Below the pieces are notes generated by a model. The model worked only from the letters and a program-made list of their open reading frames with translations, was not told where the DNA came from and ran no database searches. Made by a program: the position numbers and the translations under genes. A DNA stretch of 15,954 nucleotides from DAOVRL01 sp964459805 (GTDB lineage Bacteria; Planctomycetota; Phycisphaerae; Sedimentisphaerales; Anaerobacaceae): the NCBI GenBank assembly GCA_964459805.1, contig CAYWOD010000068.1, positions 1-15,954 of the forward strand. The letters are read 5' to 3'. Position 1 is the first letter of the stretch. Every line of letters begins with the position of its first letter. Positions 1-7,268 of the stretch are shown here, piece by piece.

Positions 1-97
1 CTCACATCACTATTTTGTGACCATTTTGCGCACAATTCTATTTGTAACAGACTAACAATTGCGGCCGGACCGTCCTGATGTACTTAGGGGATAAGAT

Positions 98-322
98 ATG
101 GACGTTTACGTATTTATGTTACCATATTCACTTCTTCTACTTTTGTTTATTTGCATCTTCGTCCTCCTTTTTCTTCTTCGCACGTCCTACCGGTCAACAA
201 CTACGCCTCAAATAGTAAACCGCCTTGATTACCTACTTACGAATATCAGCAAAACCTTTGCAGCCGCAACCGCAAACAAGCTCAGGGTGCCAAGATCCAA
301 GACCACGTCTATCCAGAACTGA
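98..322 (+). CDS. possible small membrane-anchored protein, doubtful
   Basis: A 74-codon frame starts at an ATG eight bases after AGGGGA, a reasonable ribosome binding site. Residues about 5-27 form a strongly hydrophobic leucine-rich segment, followed by a polar tail rich in Thr, Arg and Lys. I recognise no family. Its last 94 bases lie antisense to the unrelated tail of the truncated M56 gene, so at most one of the two frames is likely to be real there. It could be a small single-pass membrane protein or a chance frame. Confidence 0.25.
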   Translation: MDVYVFMLPYSLLLLLFICIFVLLFLLRTSYRSTTTPQIVNRLDYLLTNISKTFAAATANKLRVPRSKTTSIQN

Positions 323-978
323 TCGATGAGCCACCTGTTGAATTTATACCATGCGGTATCTTTCAAATGCTGCTTTTCTCTCCCCATGTATACATACCAG
401 TTTGCAGATTTATTGACAATGCGCACGTTCCCCCCGACCCACCACACCAACGGCGATAGACGAGTTGATGTCGTGTAAATCGTCGGGATTGTGTTGAGTC
501 CCAATCGGCGCGCAAGCTTCACTGCAGCCGTCTGCAACTGCTGTGGTGCAACTTCAGATTCCGCCGCCAACAGGCGGCCAAAGCGAGACACCCTGACCAT
601 CGACCACACAAGAACAACCACGCTTCCCAGCAACCAGATTGGCGGGAACCATTCTTTGCCGTGGCGGAGCGCTAAGGCCCCGATTCTCGCCGACACCGAA
701 GCATCGGTTTCTTCATGAACGGTGAACCGAAGATCGCCGGCAGGCGCCGACCCCGGCTGTGGGTCACTGATGGCCACTGCCGTTTCGCCCTGCCCTGGAA
801 TCGTGACGACGGGAATCTTGAGGAGCGGCGGCGTCAGTAACTTGATGAAGACAAGCAGCCAAAGCAAATATGCCAGATGAGGACGCCGCGCCTTTGCTCC
901 GACGGCCATCGCCACGATTGCCAGGACAAGTGAGAAACATGCATTACTCAGGCCAATCTGCAAGAAGAAATCAGTCAT
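229..978 (-). pseudogene. truncated M56 (BlaR1-like) membrane protein with an unrelated tail
   Basis: The first 188 or so residues look like the N-terminus of an M56/BlaR1-family membrane metalloprotease. There are hydrophobic segments near residues 7-26, 34-55 and 111-129, and then the SPLVWWVGGNVRIV region that normally comes just before the zinc-binding helix. After residue 188 (near position 414) similarity stops. The remaining 61 residues carry no HExxH, no third zinc ligand and no M56 character, and end in a short hydrophobic stretch. The ATG overlaps the TGA of the upstream BlaI-like gene by four bases (ATGA), with GGAG ahead of it, so the two are translationally coupled. In the BlaR1 system this protein would sense a signal and cleave the BlaI repressor; as it stands it cannot be an active protease. 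A recombination event, a mobile-element remnant or an assembly join could each explain it. Confidence 0.75.
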
Positions 979-1364
979 CGTTGTTTCTCCTCGCCTGCGT
1001 TGCCGTCAAGGATTGCCCGGATCCGGTTGATCTCCTCACGGAAGATCTTCTTCTCCTCGACGAGATGTGTAATCAGCGGTGCGAAGGAACCTGCTGTCAG
1101 CTTGGTGGCGAGTGATTCCAGTTGCCCACCGGCGTATGCCTGGCGAGAGATCGCAGCCGAGAACAGATGGACGGACAAACTGCGGTCACGCTCGACATAT
1201 CCCTTGTCCTCCAGACGCTGCAGCAGTTTCTGGACAGTTCCATGCTGTGCTTTGGTTTCGTCGGGGTAGAGTTTCTCGCGTATCTGGCGAGCGGTCAGCC
1301 GATCGGTCTGCCAGAGCAGATTCATGACTGCCAATTCCGCATTTGCTAATTGCTGTTGTTTCAC
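975..1364 (-). CDS. BlaI/MecI/CopY-family transcriptional repressor
   Basis: A 129-residue winged-helix repressor, normal length for the BlaI family. It starts LANAELAVMNLLW and continues with LTARQIREKL, then the recognition-helix region GTVQKLLQRLEDKGYVER, the usual BlaI order; the C-terminal half is the dimerisation and cleavage region. I chose the GTG at 1364. It has GAGGA about nine bases upstream and leaves the two operator palindromes (1393-1430) outside the gene, whereas an ATG at 1439 would place the operators and the promoter inside the coding sequence. The gene overlaps the M56 gene by four bases. In this family the repressor autoregulates the operon and is released by M56 proteolysis. 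What it controls here besides itself is not visible. Confidence 0.9.
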   Translation of the reverse strand: MKQQQLANAELAVMNLLWQTDRLTARQIREKLYPDETKAQHGTVQKLLQRLEDKGYVERDRSLSVHLFSAAISRQAYAGGQLESLATKLTAGSFAPLITHLVEEKKIFREEINRIRAILDGNAGEEKQR

Positions 1365-1392
1365 TTCGATAATCCTCAATTTGAGATCAAAA

Positions 1393-1430
1393 TTACGATA
1401 GCGTGTCGTAATTCTACGACATGGTGTCGT
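1393..1430 (-). promoter_or_regulatory. tandem BlaI-type operators
   Basis: There are two palindromes with 3-base spacers. 1393-1411 is TTACGATA-GCG-TGTCGTAA, with one mismatch between half sites. 1416-1430 is ACGACA-TGG-TGTCGT, perfect. Their centres (1402 and 1423) are 21 bp apart, two helical turns, so two dimers would bind the same face. The ACGACA/TGTCGT half site is of the kind used by BlaI/MecI repressors (family TACA/TGTA core). One operator sits between the -35 and -10 boxes and the other just downstream of the -10. Confidence 0.75.
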
Positions 1431-1439
1431 GGCCGCCAA
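1411..1439 (-). promoter_or_regulatory. promoter of the blaI-M56 operon
   Basis: Read on the minus strand: -35 TTGGCG (1439-1434), a 17-bp spacer, -10 TAGAAT (1416-1411). The spacer contains the perfect operator palindrome, which supports autorepression by the encoded BlaI-like protein. Confidence 0.6.
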
Positions 1440-1479
1440 TGATAAATCTGGAATTTTTATTGATCGGGTGTGTTTTTTT

Positions 1480-1508
1480 TTGGCGACCTGTAAGTCCCTT
1501 CCTATACT
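1480..1508 (+). promoter_or_regulatory. sigma70-type promoter facing right
   Basis: TTGGCG (1480-1485), a spacer of exactly 17 bases, then TATACT (1503-1508). It points into the short frame at 1567-1674 and the inverted repeats beyond, and lies divergent to the blaI promoter. Confidence 0.5.
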
Positions 1509-1566
1509 AATCTTATGAGTCCCTGTTTTGGGTGATCATTTTTTTCTTCGAAAGGGAAATAGGATT

Positions 1567-1674
1567 GTGTGGAAGGATGTAAAAATCACAACAGAGCAAC
1601 TGAGAAAAGCGATGGATGCAGAGTACCAGAAACTGATTTCACACCCTATTGATTATTTTTCAAAACTAGTTTAA
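1567..1674 (+). CDS. possible 35-residue protein
   Basis: A GTG-initiated frame beginning VWKDVKITTEQLRKAMD and ending in ISHPIDYFSKLV, then TAA. It is hydrophilic and helix-prone in the middle and looks more protein-like than random. AAAGGG and AGG lie upstream, and a 17-bp-spaced promoter ends 58 bases before it. A TTG at 1528 in the same frame would add 13 residues. No family is recognised. It may be a small protein, the coding part of a small RNA, or a remnant of a longer gene. Confidence 0.35.
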   Translation: MWKDVKITTEQLRKAMDAEYQKLISHPIDYFSKLV

Positions 1675-1697
1675 CCCACGTTAATTGAACTTACATT

Positions 1698-1749
1698 CTC
1701 CGCTTCATGGGAGACTAATCCCCTGCGGAGCTTTGTCTCCCGGGGTTTT
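1698..1749. terminator. interleaved inverted repeats between convergent genes
   Basis: Two inverted repeats interlock. CTCCGC (1698-1703) pairs with GCGGAG (1725-1730), and GGGAGAC (1709-1715) pairs with GTCTCCC (1735-1741). A third option pairs CCCC (1720-1723) with GGGG (1742-1745), followed by TTTT. The 7-bp stem could stop transcripts from the small plus-strand frame and from the FHA gene, which converge here. The order a-b-a'-b' could also fold as a pseudoknot. Confidence 0.4.
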
Positions 1750-1761
1750 GGTCGTCGGGAA

Positions 1762-2652
1762 TCACGCCGGCTGCTCGATAAACTTCCTCATAACCGCCGC
1801 CGTATGCATCGCAACGAGCATCAAATAGTCAAGGTCACTAAGGCTGTAGTGCTTTGCCTTCATAGCGTTGTCCACGTACAACACTCCGAAGCAGCCGGTG
1901 GGTCGCATAACGGTCGCTATCATCGCAGAGCGTATCGCCTCTTCCTCTTCTATTTGAGCCGAGACGCGCGGCATCACGAGAAACTGCCCCTTTTCAACCG
2001 CCTGCGTAACTTTTTCCCTGAGCGGAATCTGATTCAAATCCACTGCCGAGCCGTCTTTCTTCTTTCCCGTGTGACAGATCATCGGCCCGCCCGGCTGAGC
2101 CCTCAACGCGCACCAAACGTGAAGCGCGCCGAACTGCTCCAATGTAATATCGAGCAGGCTCAGCAGCAGATCGTCAAGGCCGGCCGCTTCGCATATCTTC
2201 TCGGCAGCCTGCGAAAAATCCAGCAGCCTCTTCGCCGCCAGTCTCATAGCAGGGGCGTGTCCTTCGTCCGGCCTTCTTACCACCGTCTCGTGAGGCGGAG
2301 TAGCCAGCGCAGCTTCAAGATGGAGTGTATCTTCCATCTTGATTGCCGCATCTGCAGCAGAATCCTCTTCGAGACTGATTTCAATGGCAAAGTCGGTTAT
2401 ACGAAGGCGGTCGCCGTGCTTGATTTCAGTCTTGTGAACCGGCTGGTCGTTTAGAAAAGTCTTGCTCGCCGAGTCGAGGTCCTCCACCAGCCACTTGCCG
2501 TCATCGGTGCTGTGGATTACGGCGTGCTGCCTCGATACCGCTCTATCGGACAGAAAAACGTGGCTGTTGGCTCCTCGGCCTATGGAAACAGGGCCCTTGG
2601 CGAATTGAAATTCCTTGGTCGCGCCGTCCTTTTGTCTTAGAAGCAAACGCAT
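1762..2652 (-). CDS. FHA domain protein with a C-terminal GAF-like domain
   Basis: A 296-residue cytoplasmic protein with no membrane segment. Residues about 1-95 form a forkhead-associated domain: SIGRGANSHVFLSD, then SRQHAVI and LDSASKTFLNDQPV, so the phosphothreonine-contacting Arg, Ser and His-region positions are present. The usual NGT loop reads SKT. Residues about 140-293 look like a GAF domain, with ILDITLEQFGALHVW-like helices and FGVLYVDNA. FHA-GAF proteins commonly read Ser/Thr-kinase phosphorylation states; no kinase is in the window. The ATG at 2652 has GGAG eight bases upstream; a GTG at 2655 is the alternative. It has its own strong promoter and is not obviously part of the ribose operon upstream. 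Confidence 0.9.
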   Translation of the reverse strand: MRLLLRQKDGATKEFQFAKGPVSIGRGANSHVFLSDRAVSRQHAVIHSTDDGKWLVEDLDSASKTFLNDQPVHKTEIKHGDRLRITDFAIEISLEEDSAADAAIKMEDTLHLEAALATPPHETVVRRPDEGHAPAMRLAAKRLLDFSQAAEKICEAAGLDDLLLSLLDITLEQFGALHVWCALRAQPGGPMICHTGKKKDGSAVDLNQIPLREKVTQAVEKGQFLVMPRVSAQIEEEEAIRSAMIATVMRPTGCFGVLYVDNAMKAKHYSLSDLDYLMLVAMHTAAVMRKFIEQPA

Positions 2653-2692
2653 CACTCTATCTCCGAAATTTTAGGTGAACTTTATCTGCGCT

Positions 2693-2721
2693 ATTATCCA
2701 CAGTCAGCCGCCATTTGTCAA
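2693..2721 (-). promoter_or_regulatory. strong sigma70-type promoter for the FHA gene
   Basis: On the minus strand: consensus -35 TTGACA (2721-2716), a 17-bp spacer, -10 GATAAT (2698-2693). It gives a leader of roughly 35 bases before the FHA start. Confidence 0.7.
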
Positions 2722-2771
2722 GCGCGCTATTTTTCAAATGCGATTTTAGTCTTGAAAACGCCGAAAATGGC

Positions 2772-2796
2772 AAAAATAAGCCGTATTCAGGCCTTT
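2772..2796 (-). terminator. weak terminator-like hairpin after rbsC
   Basis: Starting 13 bases after the rbsC stop, the minus strand reads AAGGCC, a 7-base loop, GGCTT, then ATTTTT. The stem is only about five pairs with one bulge, so this is a weak candidate for the end of the ribose operon. Confidence 0.3.
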
Positions 2797-2808
2797 AGAA
2801 CACACAGA

Positions 2809-3789
2809 TTAAACTTGCTTTCGCCGGTTGCCGATTCGATGGCGATAGTAGTCAAGAATAACAGCCGCCACGATAACGCACCCTGTAATGATGCGTTTGG
2901 TCGATTCGGCCGCACCCATCTGGGCCAGACCCACATCCAGAACCTTGATTATCAGCACGCCGAAAAACGTGCTTACCACCGACCCGCGTCCGCCCATAAG
3001 GCTCGTGCCCCCGATAACCACCGCAGCAATCGCCTGGAGCTCCAGACCGGATCCCGCATTGGGGTCCGCCGCCGACATCCGCGCAGTATGTATCACCGCC
3101 GCCGCCGATGTTAGGACCCCGCACAAAATGAAAACCGCTAATTTCAGCGGGCGCGGATCGATCCCCGAAAGACGAACGGCCTCCTCGTTGGTCCCGATCG
3201 CTATCAGATAGCGCCCGAAAACAGTCCGCGACAATACGAACTGCCCGACGACCACAATCAAAACCGCAATGATAAACGGAACGGAAAACCCAAGAATCCG
3301 CGCATCCGTGATAACCTCCACCGCCCCGCCGATATATATGGTCCGCGATTGCGTTACGTGATACGCGGCACCTCTGGCGATCTCCAGCATCCCCAACGTA
3401 ACGATGAAGGACGGGAGCTTCCAGCTTATGACTATCAGCCCGTTGGCCAGGCCGCACAGAACGCCAACCCCAATACACGCAGCAATTGCCGCCGGAAGAG
3501 AAAAATCGAATTTGACCAGACAGATGCCGAGTACCGCACCGGCCAAAGCCATTACCGAACCCACCGACAAATCTATCCCCGCGATTATCAGCACGAACGT
3601 CATCCCCACAGCCACGATTGTCGTATCCGGAATCTGGTTGGCAATAATCCTGAAAGTCGCCGGCGTAAAGAAATGGTCGGCAGATATTCCGAATATCAGC
3701 AACAGCAAGGCCAAGGCAGCCGCCATTCCGAGATAATCCGTAACAAAAGCAGGCAGCTTCGTCGTTTCTTTATTCGTTACTGTTTGCAT
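2809..3789 (-). CDS. rbsC: ribose-type ABC transporter permease
   Basis: A 326-residue inner-membrane permease of the RbsC/AraH/XylH family, close to the 321 residues of E. coli RbsC. Hydrophobic helices span most of its length. Family landmarks are NQIPDTTIVAVGMTFVLI, GIDLSVGSVMALAGA, the cytoplasmic coupling stretch GRYLIAIGTNEEAVRLSGI, and GSGLELQAIAAVVIGGTSL. The ATG at 3789 is chosen because an upstream frame extension to 3864 would overlap the ATPase gene and adds a polar, non-family N-terminus. It follows the ATPase gene after about 20 bases, with a modest AGAGAAG binding site. It forms the pore with RbsA for sugar delivered by RbsB. Exact sugar specificity cannot be read from the permease alone; ribose is inferred from the ribokinase. 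Confidence 0.93.
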   Translation of the reverse strand: MQTVTNKETTKLPAFVTDYLGMAAALALLLLIFGISADHFFTPATFRIIANQIPDTTIVAVGMTFVLIIAGIDLSVGSVMALAGAVLGICLVKFDFSLPAAIAACIGVGVLCGLANGLIVISWKLPSFIVTLGMLEIARGAAYHVTQSRTIYIGGAVEVITDARILGFSVPFIIAVLIVVVGQFVLSRTVFGRYLIAIGTNEEAVRLSGIDPRPLKLAVFILCGVLTSAAAVIHTARMSAADPNAGSGLELQAIAAVVIGGTSLMGGRGSVVSTFFGVLIIKVLDVGLAQMGAAESTKRIITGCVIVAAVILDYYRHRIGNRRKQV

Positions 3790-3809
3790 AAGCTTCTCTT
3801 GCTCTATGT

Positions 3810-5327
3810 TCAACCGGTGACATACCCGCTGAACGCCGCGGCCATTATTTTCTCTTCGCTCCACTGCTGCGTCTCGAATGTCGCCGCAACCGTCCCGGCC
3901 GAGAATACCATAATCCGGTCGCAGACGACCATAAGCTCCTTCAGATCCGATGAAACAAAGATGATGGCCTTGTCTTTGGCCGCCAAATCCCCAATCATCC
4001 GGTATATCTCGAACTTTGCCCCGACGTCGATGCCCCGCGTCGGCTCATCGAAAATGAGGACGTCCGAATCTCTGTACAGCCATTTAGCTATGACCACCTT
4101 CTGCTGGTTGCCTCCGCTCAACTGTCCGACCATTTGCTCGGCGGACGAACAGCGGACTCCCAGTGCCGAGATATATCGATCTGCGACCGAACGCTCCTCG
4201 GATGTGTTCACCCAGCCCAGACGGCTGATATCCCGCAATCGGGTCAGCGAGATATTAGCACGCACAGTAAGACTTGCCAAAAGTCCCTGCTCTTTGCGAT
4301 CTTCGGTAAGAAAGGCTATGCCGTTGCGCACCGCGTCGCGTGGAGAGCGGATTTCGACCGGTTTGTTTGATCCCCGCAGGTATATTTCGCCGCCGTCGCG
4401 CCGGTCCGCTCCGAATACCGCGCGCATCGTCTCGGTCCGCCCGGACCCCATCAGCCCCGCAACCCCGAGAATCTCCCCGCGACGAACCTCGAAACCGACG
4501 TCCCTGACCTTCGGCGCCAGATTAAGCCCGACCACACGAAGGGCCAGTTGCCTCGCCGAGGCGCCGCGTCGATGCTTGGCGTGCTCCAGATCGCGGCCCA
4601 CCATCAGCCGGATTATCTCCTGCGTGTCCAATTTACTGGCTTGTTCGGTCGCAACGACTTTGCCGTCCGTCAGGACCGTCACGCGGTCGGCTATCCGGAT
4701 GACCTCTTCAATACGGTGCGAAATATAAATGATGCCAACCCCCTGGACCTTGAGCTTCTCAATCTGCTCAAAGAGAAGCTCTATCTCCGTATCGGTAAGC
4801 GACGCGGTCGGCTCGTCCAGCACCAGGACCCGGGAGCGCCGTGACAGCCCCGCCGCTATCTCCACCATCTGCTGCTGCCCGATACCCAAAGACTTCACCG
4901 GTACAGACGGATCAACGTCACCAAGACCCACTCTGGCCATAAGCTCTCTTGCTGCGCGGTTTAGCTTTTCGTAGGCGACAATCCCGAACCTGTTGGGCAG
5001 CTTCTCAATGAAGATATTCTCCGCAACGCTCAGGTTCGAGATCAAGTGCAGCTCCTGCATCACCATTCGAACGCCGTATCTCTCGGCCTCGGCCCTGCCT
5101 GCCGGCCTGTACGGCTCCCCATCAAGCAGCATCCGCCCCGAATCAGGCCTTTCAACCCCCGCTGCAATCTGCGCCAGCGTGCTCTTGCCGGCGCCGTTCT
5201 CGCCCACCAGAGCGTGCACCTCGCCCGGCCCAAGCTCGAAATCCACCTTACAAAGCGCCTGCACCCCCGGAAACGACTTGTCTATACCGCAAGACCTAAA
5301 CAGTACAACCTCTTGACACGGACTCAT
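3810..5327 (-). CDS. rbsA: ribose-type ABC transporter ATPase, two NBDs
   Basis: A 505-residue tandem ATPase, the size of E. coli RbsA (501). The first domain has Walker A GENGAGKST (42-50), signature SLGIGQQQ (about 146-153), Walker B RVLVLDEPT (166-174) and a switch His in ISHR. The second domain has the family's degenerate Walker A GLMGSGRTE (291-299; Lys replaced by Arg), signature LSGGNQQK (403-410) and Walker B DVLIFDEPT. One intact and one degenerate site is normal for RbsA/MglA/XylG. The start codon overlaps the TGA of rbsB (ATGA), with GGAG upstream, giving tight coupling. It powers sugar import through RbsC. Confidence 0.95.
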   Translation of the reverse strand: MSPCQEVVLFRSCGIDKSFPGVQALCKVDFELGPGEVHALVGENGAGKSTLAQIAAGVERPDSGRMLLDGEPYRPAGRAEAERYGVRMVMQELHLISNLSVAENIFIEKLPNRFGIVAYEKLNRAARELMARVGLGDVDPSVPVKSLGIGQQQMVEIAAGLSRRSRVLVLDEPTASLTDTEIELLFEQIEKLKVQGVGIIYISHRIEEVIRIADRVTVLTDGKVVATEQASKLDTQEIIRLMVGRDLEHAKHRRGASARQLALRVVGLNLAPKVRDVGFEVRRGEILGVAGLMGSGRTETMRAVFGADRRDGGEIYLRGSNKPVEIRSPRDAVRNGIAFLTEDRKEQGLLASLTVRANISLTRLRDISRLGWVNTSEERSVADRYISALGVRCSSAEQMVGQLSGGNQQKVVIAKWLYRDSDVLIFDEPTRGIDVGAKFEIYRMIGDLAAKDKAIIFVSSDLKELMVVCDRIMVFSAGTVAATFETQQWSEEKIMAAAFSGYVTG

Positions 5328-6274
5328 TTGAGCGTCTCCGCCGTGATAAGATCAACAGGTGTTTCCCTGTCGGCGGGGCTTGTCTTGTTCGCAAGCATCT
5401 CGAGCGCGTACTCGATCCCGTACAAGGCCAGCTTGTCCGCGTGCTGGTCCACCGTGCACAGGATTTTGCCCTCGGCAAGCAGTCTTTGCGCCGCTTTTAT
5501 GTTGTCGAAGCCGATCACCAGAACATTATCCAGCCTCTCGGCCGCCTTAAGCGCCGCAACCGCACCAAGGGCCATGCTGTCGTTTGAACAAAGAACCGCC
5601 CTGAGGTCCGCGTATTCCGTCGCAAGCGCCGAGACAATCGGCTCGGCCTTTTCCATCTCCCAATACGCCGACTGCGAGCTAACGATATTCATCCCCGCGG
5701 TATTCATCGTATCTTCGAAACCGGCCTTGCGCTGAATCCCATTGAATGCATTCGGAATTCCTTCGAGGATTGCCACCTTATCTCCCCTGTTGAGTTTCTT
5801 CGCCAGGTACTCAGCGGCAAGTCGCGCCCCTTTGCGATTGTCCGGCCCGACAAAAGGAATCTTGATACCCTTATCTTTGAGAACAGCCTCGTCCAGTTTA
5901 TTATCGATATTAACAACGACTACTCCCGCATCCATCGCCCGTTTGCAAACCGCCACTAAGGCCTTCGAATCGGCGGGGGCAATCACTATGGCGTCCGCTC
6001 CGGCAGTCATCAGCTCAACCAGCTCGATTTGTTTGGCCACATCCTCCTCATTCTTGATACCTAACGTTGTCAGGTCGTACTCATCGGCGTGCTCTTCGTG
6101 GTGGGCGATTGCGCCGTCCTCCATCGTCTTGAAGAACTCGTTGGCCAGAGATTTCATTATAAGAGCGATCTTCGGTTTACCTGCCTTGCGCTGCTTGCAG
6201 CCGACGGCTCCGACGACAAGGACCGCCAGAGATAACACCAGAGGACCTGTGACTAACCTGTTAAACTTTCCCAT
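5324..6274 (-). CDS. rbsB: ribose-type substrate-binding protein, probable lipoprotein
   Basis: A 316-residue periplasmic binding protein of the RbsB type I fold. It has a basic N-terminus, a hydrophobic stretch at about 7-25 and a Cys at residue 26 (GAVGC), a lipobox-like end with Ala at -3 that is not a textbook match. The mature part opens KPKIALIMKSLANEFF, followed by ADAIVIAPADSKAL, VVVNIDNKLDE, VAILEGIPNAFNGIQRKAGF, VLCSNDSMALGA and VIGFDN, all standard RbsB landmarks. AAGGAG sits six bases before the ATG. The gene overlaps the end of the ribokinase gene by 14 bases. It captures the sugar outside the cytoplasmic membrane and hands it to RbsC. Confidence 0.95.
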   Translation of the reverse strand: MGKFNRLVTGPLVLSLAVLVVGAVGCKQRKAGKPKIALIMKSLANEFFKTMEDGAIAHHEEHADEYDLTTLGIKNEEDVAKQIELVELMTAGADAIVIAPADSKALVAVCKRAMDAGVVVVNIDNKLDEAVLKDKGIKIPFVGPDNRKGARLAAEYLAKKLNRGDKVAILEGIPNAFNGIQRKAGFEDTMNTAGMNIVSSQSAYWEMEKAEPIVSALATEYADLRAVLCSNDSMALGAVAALKAAERLDNVLVIGFDNIKAAQRLLAEGKILCTVDQHADKLALYGIEYALEMLANKTSPADRETPVDLITAETLK

Positions 6275-7217
6275 CGTTTTCTCCTTGAGTGCATAGTCTC
6301 ACAAAAGCCCCCACCGCCTGCCTCGACGGCATGGAAGATTGTGCCCCCATTTTCGTAACCGATAGCGCCGCCACATAATTAGCAAAGACAGCAGCATCGA
6401 AAAGCCCCTGCCTGCGGGCCAGTCCGACCGCCAGCGACCCCGCAAAGGCGTCTCCCGCCGCGGTCGCGTCAACGGCATCGGCTTCTACCGCTCGAACAAA
6501 TTCCATTCGGCCACCATCGGCCAGCAGAAATCCCTTTGCCCCCATAGTCAGGACAACCGCCTTGACACCGCGTTCCAGCAAGCTTTCGCACGCCGTACGC
6601 GCCGAATCCTCATCCGTCACTTCCGTTCCGGTAAGAATCCGGGCCTCCGTCTCGTTGGGTGTCAGCACGTCTATCATCCCAAGAAGCTTCGAGCCAAGCT
6701 CTCGTGCCGGCGCCGGGTCCAGAATGACGGGGACATTGCAGTCGTGCGCCAAGCGAGCGGCGGATTCAACCGTCTCCAATGGCACCTCGAGCTGAACAAC
6801 TAGGACCCTGGCCGACGAAATAATCGACCGGGCCGCTTTGACGTCCTCCGGCGATAACCGGCCATTCGCCCCCGGAGCCACCACAATCACGTTATTGCCC
6901 TCTTCGGCAACCGTGATCAAAGCCACGCCCGACGGGGCCTCTTTGGTTTGGACAACGTATTGGGTATTGACCCCCACTTCCCTAAAGTTGTTGAGAGATT
7001 GTTGCCCGAATACATCATCCCCCAATTTGGCCACAAGGTACACCTCGGCTCCAAGTTTCGCAGCCGCCACCGCCTGGTTGGCGCCTTTGCCTCCGGGGGT
7101 CATTATGAAGTGTTCGCCGAGAATAGTCTCCCCTGCGACCGGTATCCTCGGCGCCTTCACCACCAAATCCATATTGGAGCTGCCGACTACGACAATTGTG
7201 GGTTTGTCCTGTTTGAT
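6261..7217 (-). CDS. rbsK: ribokinase with a non-standard start
   Basis: A PfkB-family sugar kinase that phosphorylates ribose at O5. The PfkB signature GGKGANQA, AKLGDDVFG, DVLTPNETEA, VVLTMGAKG and the catalytic/anion-hole motif DATAAGDAF are all present. The first ATG (7172) would begin at MDLVV and remove the family's first beta strand and the Asn of the N-x-D ribose-contact motif. The frame upstream of it clearly encodes KPTIVVVGSSNMDL, so the true protein begins earlier. However, no ATG, GTG or TTG lies between that ATG and the TAG of the hydrolase gene at 7271-7269, which is in the same frame. I set the start at the ATC codon at 7217, with GAGGA six bases before it; ATT at 7196 is another option, and readthrough of the TAG would give a fusion. 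The end overlaps rbsB by 14 bases. Confidence 0.85.
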   Translation of the reverse strand: MKQDKPTIVVVGSSNMDLVVKAPRIPVAGETILGEHFIMTPGGKGANQAVAAAKLGAEVYLVAKLGDDVFGQQSLNNFREVGVNTQYVVQTKEAPSGVALITVAEEGNNVIVVAPGANGRLSPEDVKAARSIISSARVLVVQLEVPLETVESAARLAHDCNVPVILDPAPARELGSKLLGMIDVLTPNETEARILTGTEVTDEDSARTACESLLERGVKAVVLTMGAKGFLLADGGRMEFVRAVEADAVDATAAGDAFAGSLAVGLARRQGLFDAAVFANYVAALSVTKMGAQSSMPSRQAVGAFVRLCTQGENDGKV

Positions 7218-7268
7218 ATCCGGTCCTCGCTGTGAATGTATCTGATTGGCTTGCGCCTGTGCAGGCCC

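Noticed and set aside
1365..1439. Upstream extension of the BlaI gene to an ATG at 1439
   Set aside because: It would bury the promoter and both operator palindromes inside the gene and add 25 basic residues not found in the family.
1804..2454. 216-codon plus-strand frame opposite the FHA gene
   Set aside because: It is antisense to a clear FHA-GAF gene, has no family features and is rich in Arg, His and Ser, as expected for a shadow frame.
3790..3864. Upstream extension of rbsC to an ATG at 3864
   Set aside because: It would overlap rbsA by 55 bases and adds a polar N-terminus that RbsC proteins lack.
3349..4728. 459-codon plus-strand frame opposite rbsC and rbsA
   Set aside because: Its length comes from the codon bias of the real minus-strand genes; the translation is low-complexity Ser/Arg/Thr and spans the boundary between two real genes.
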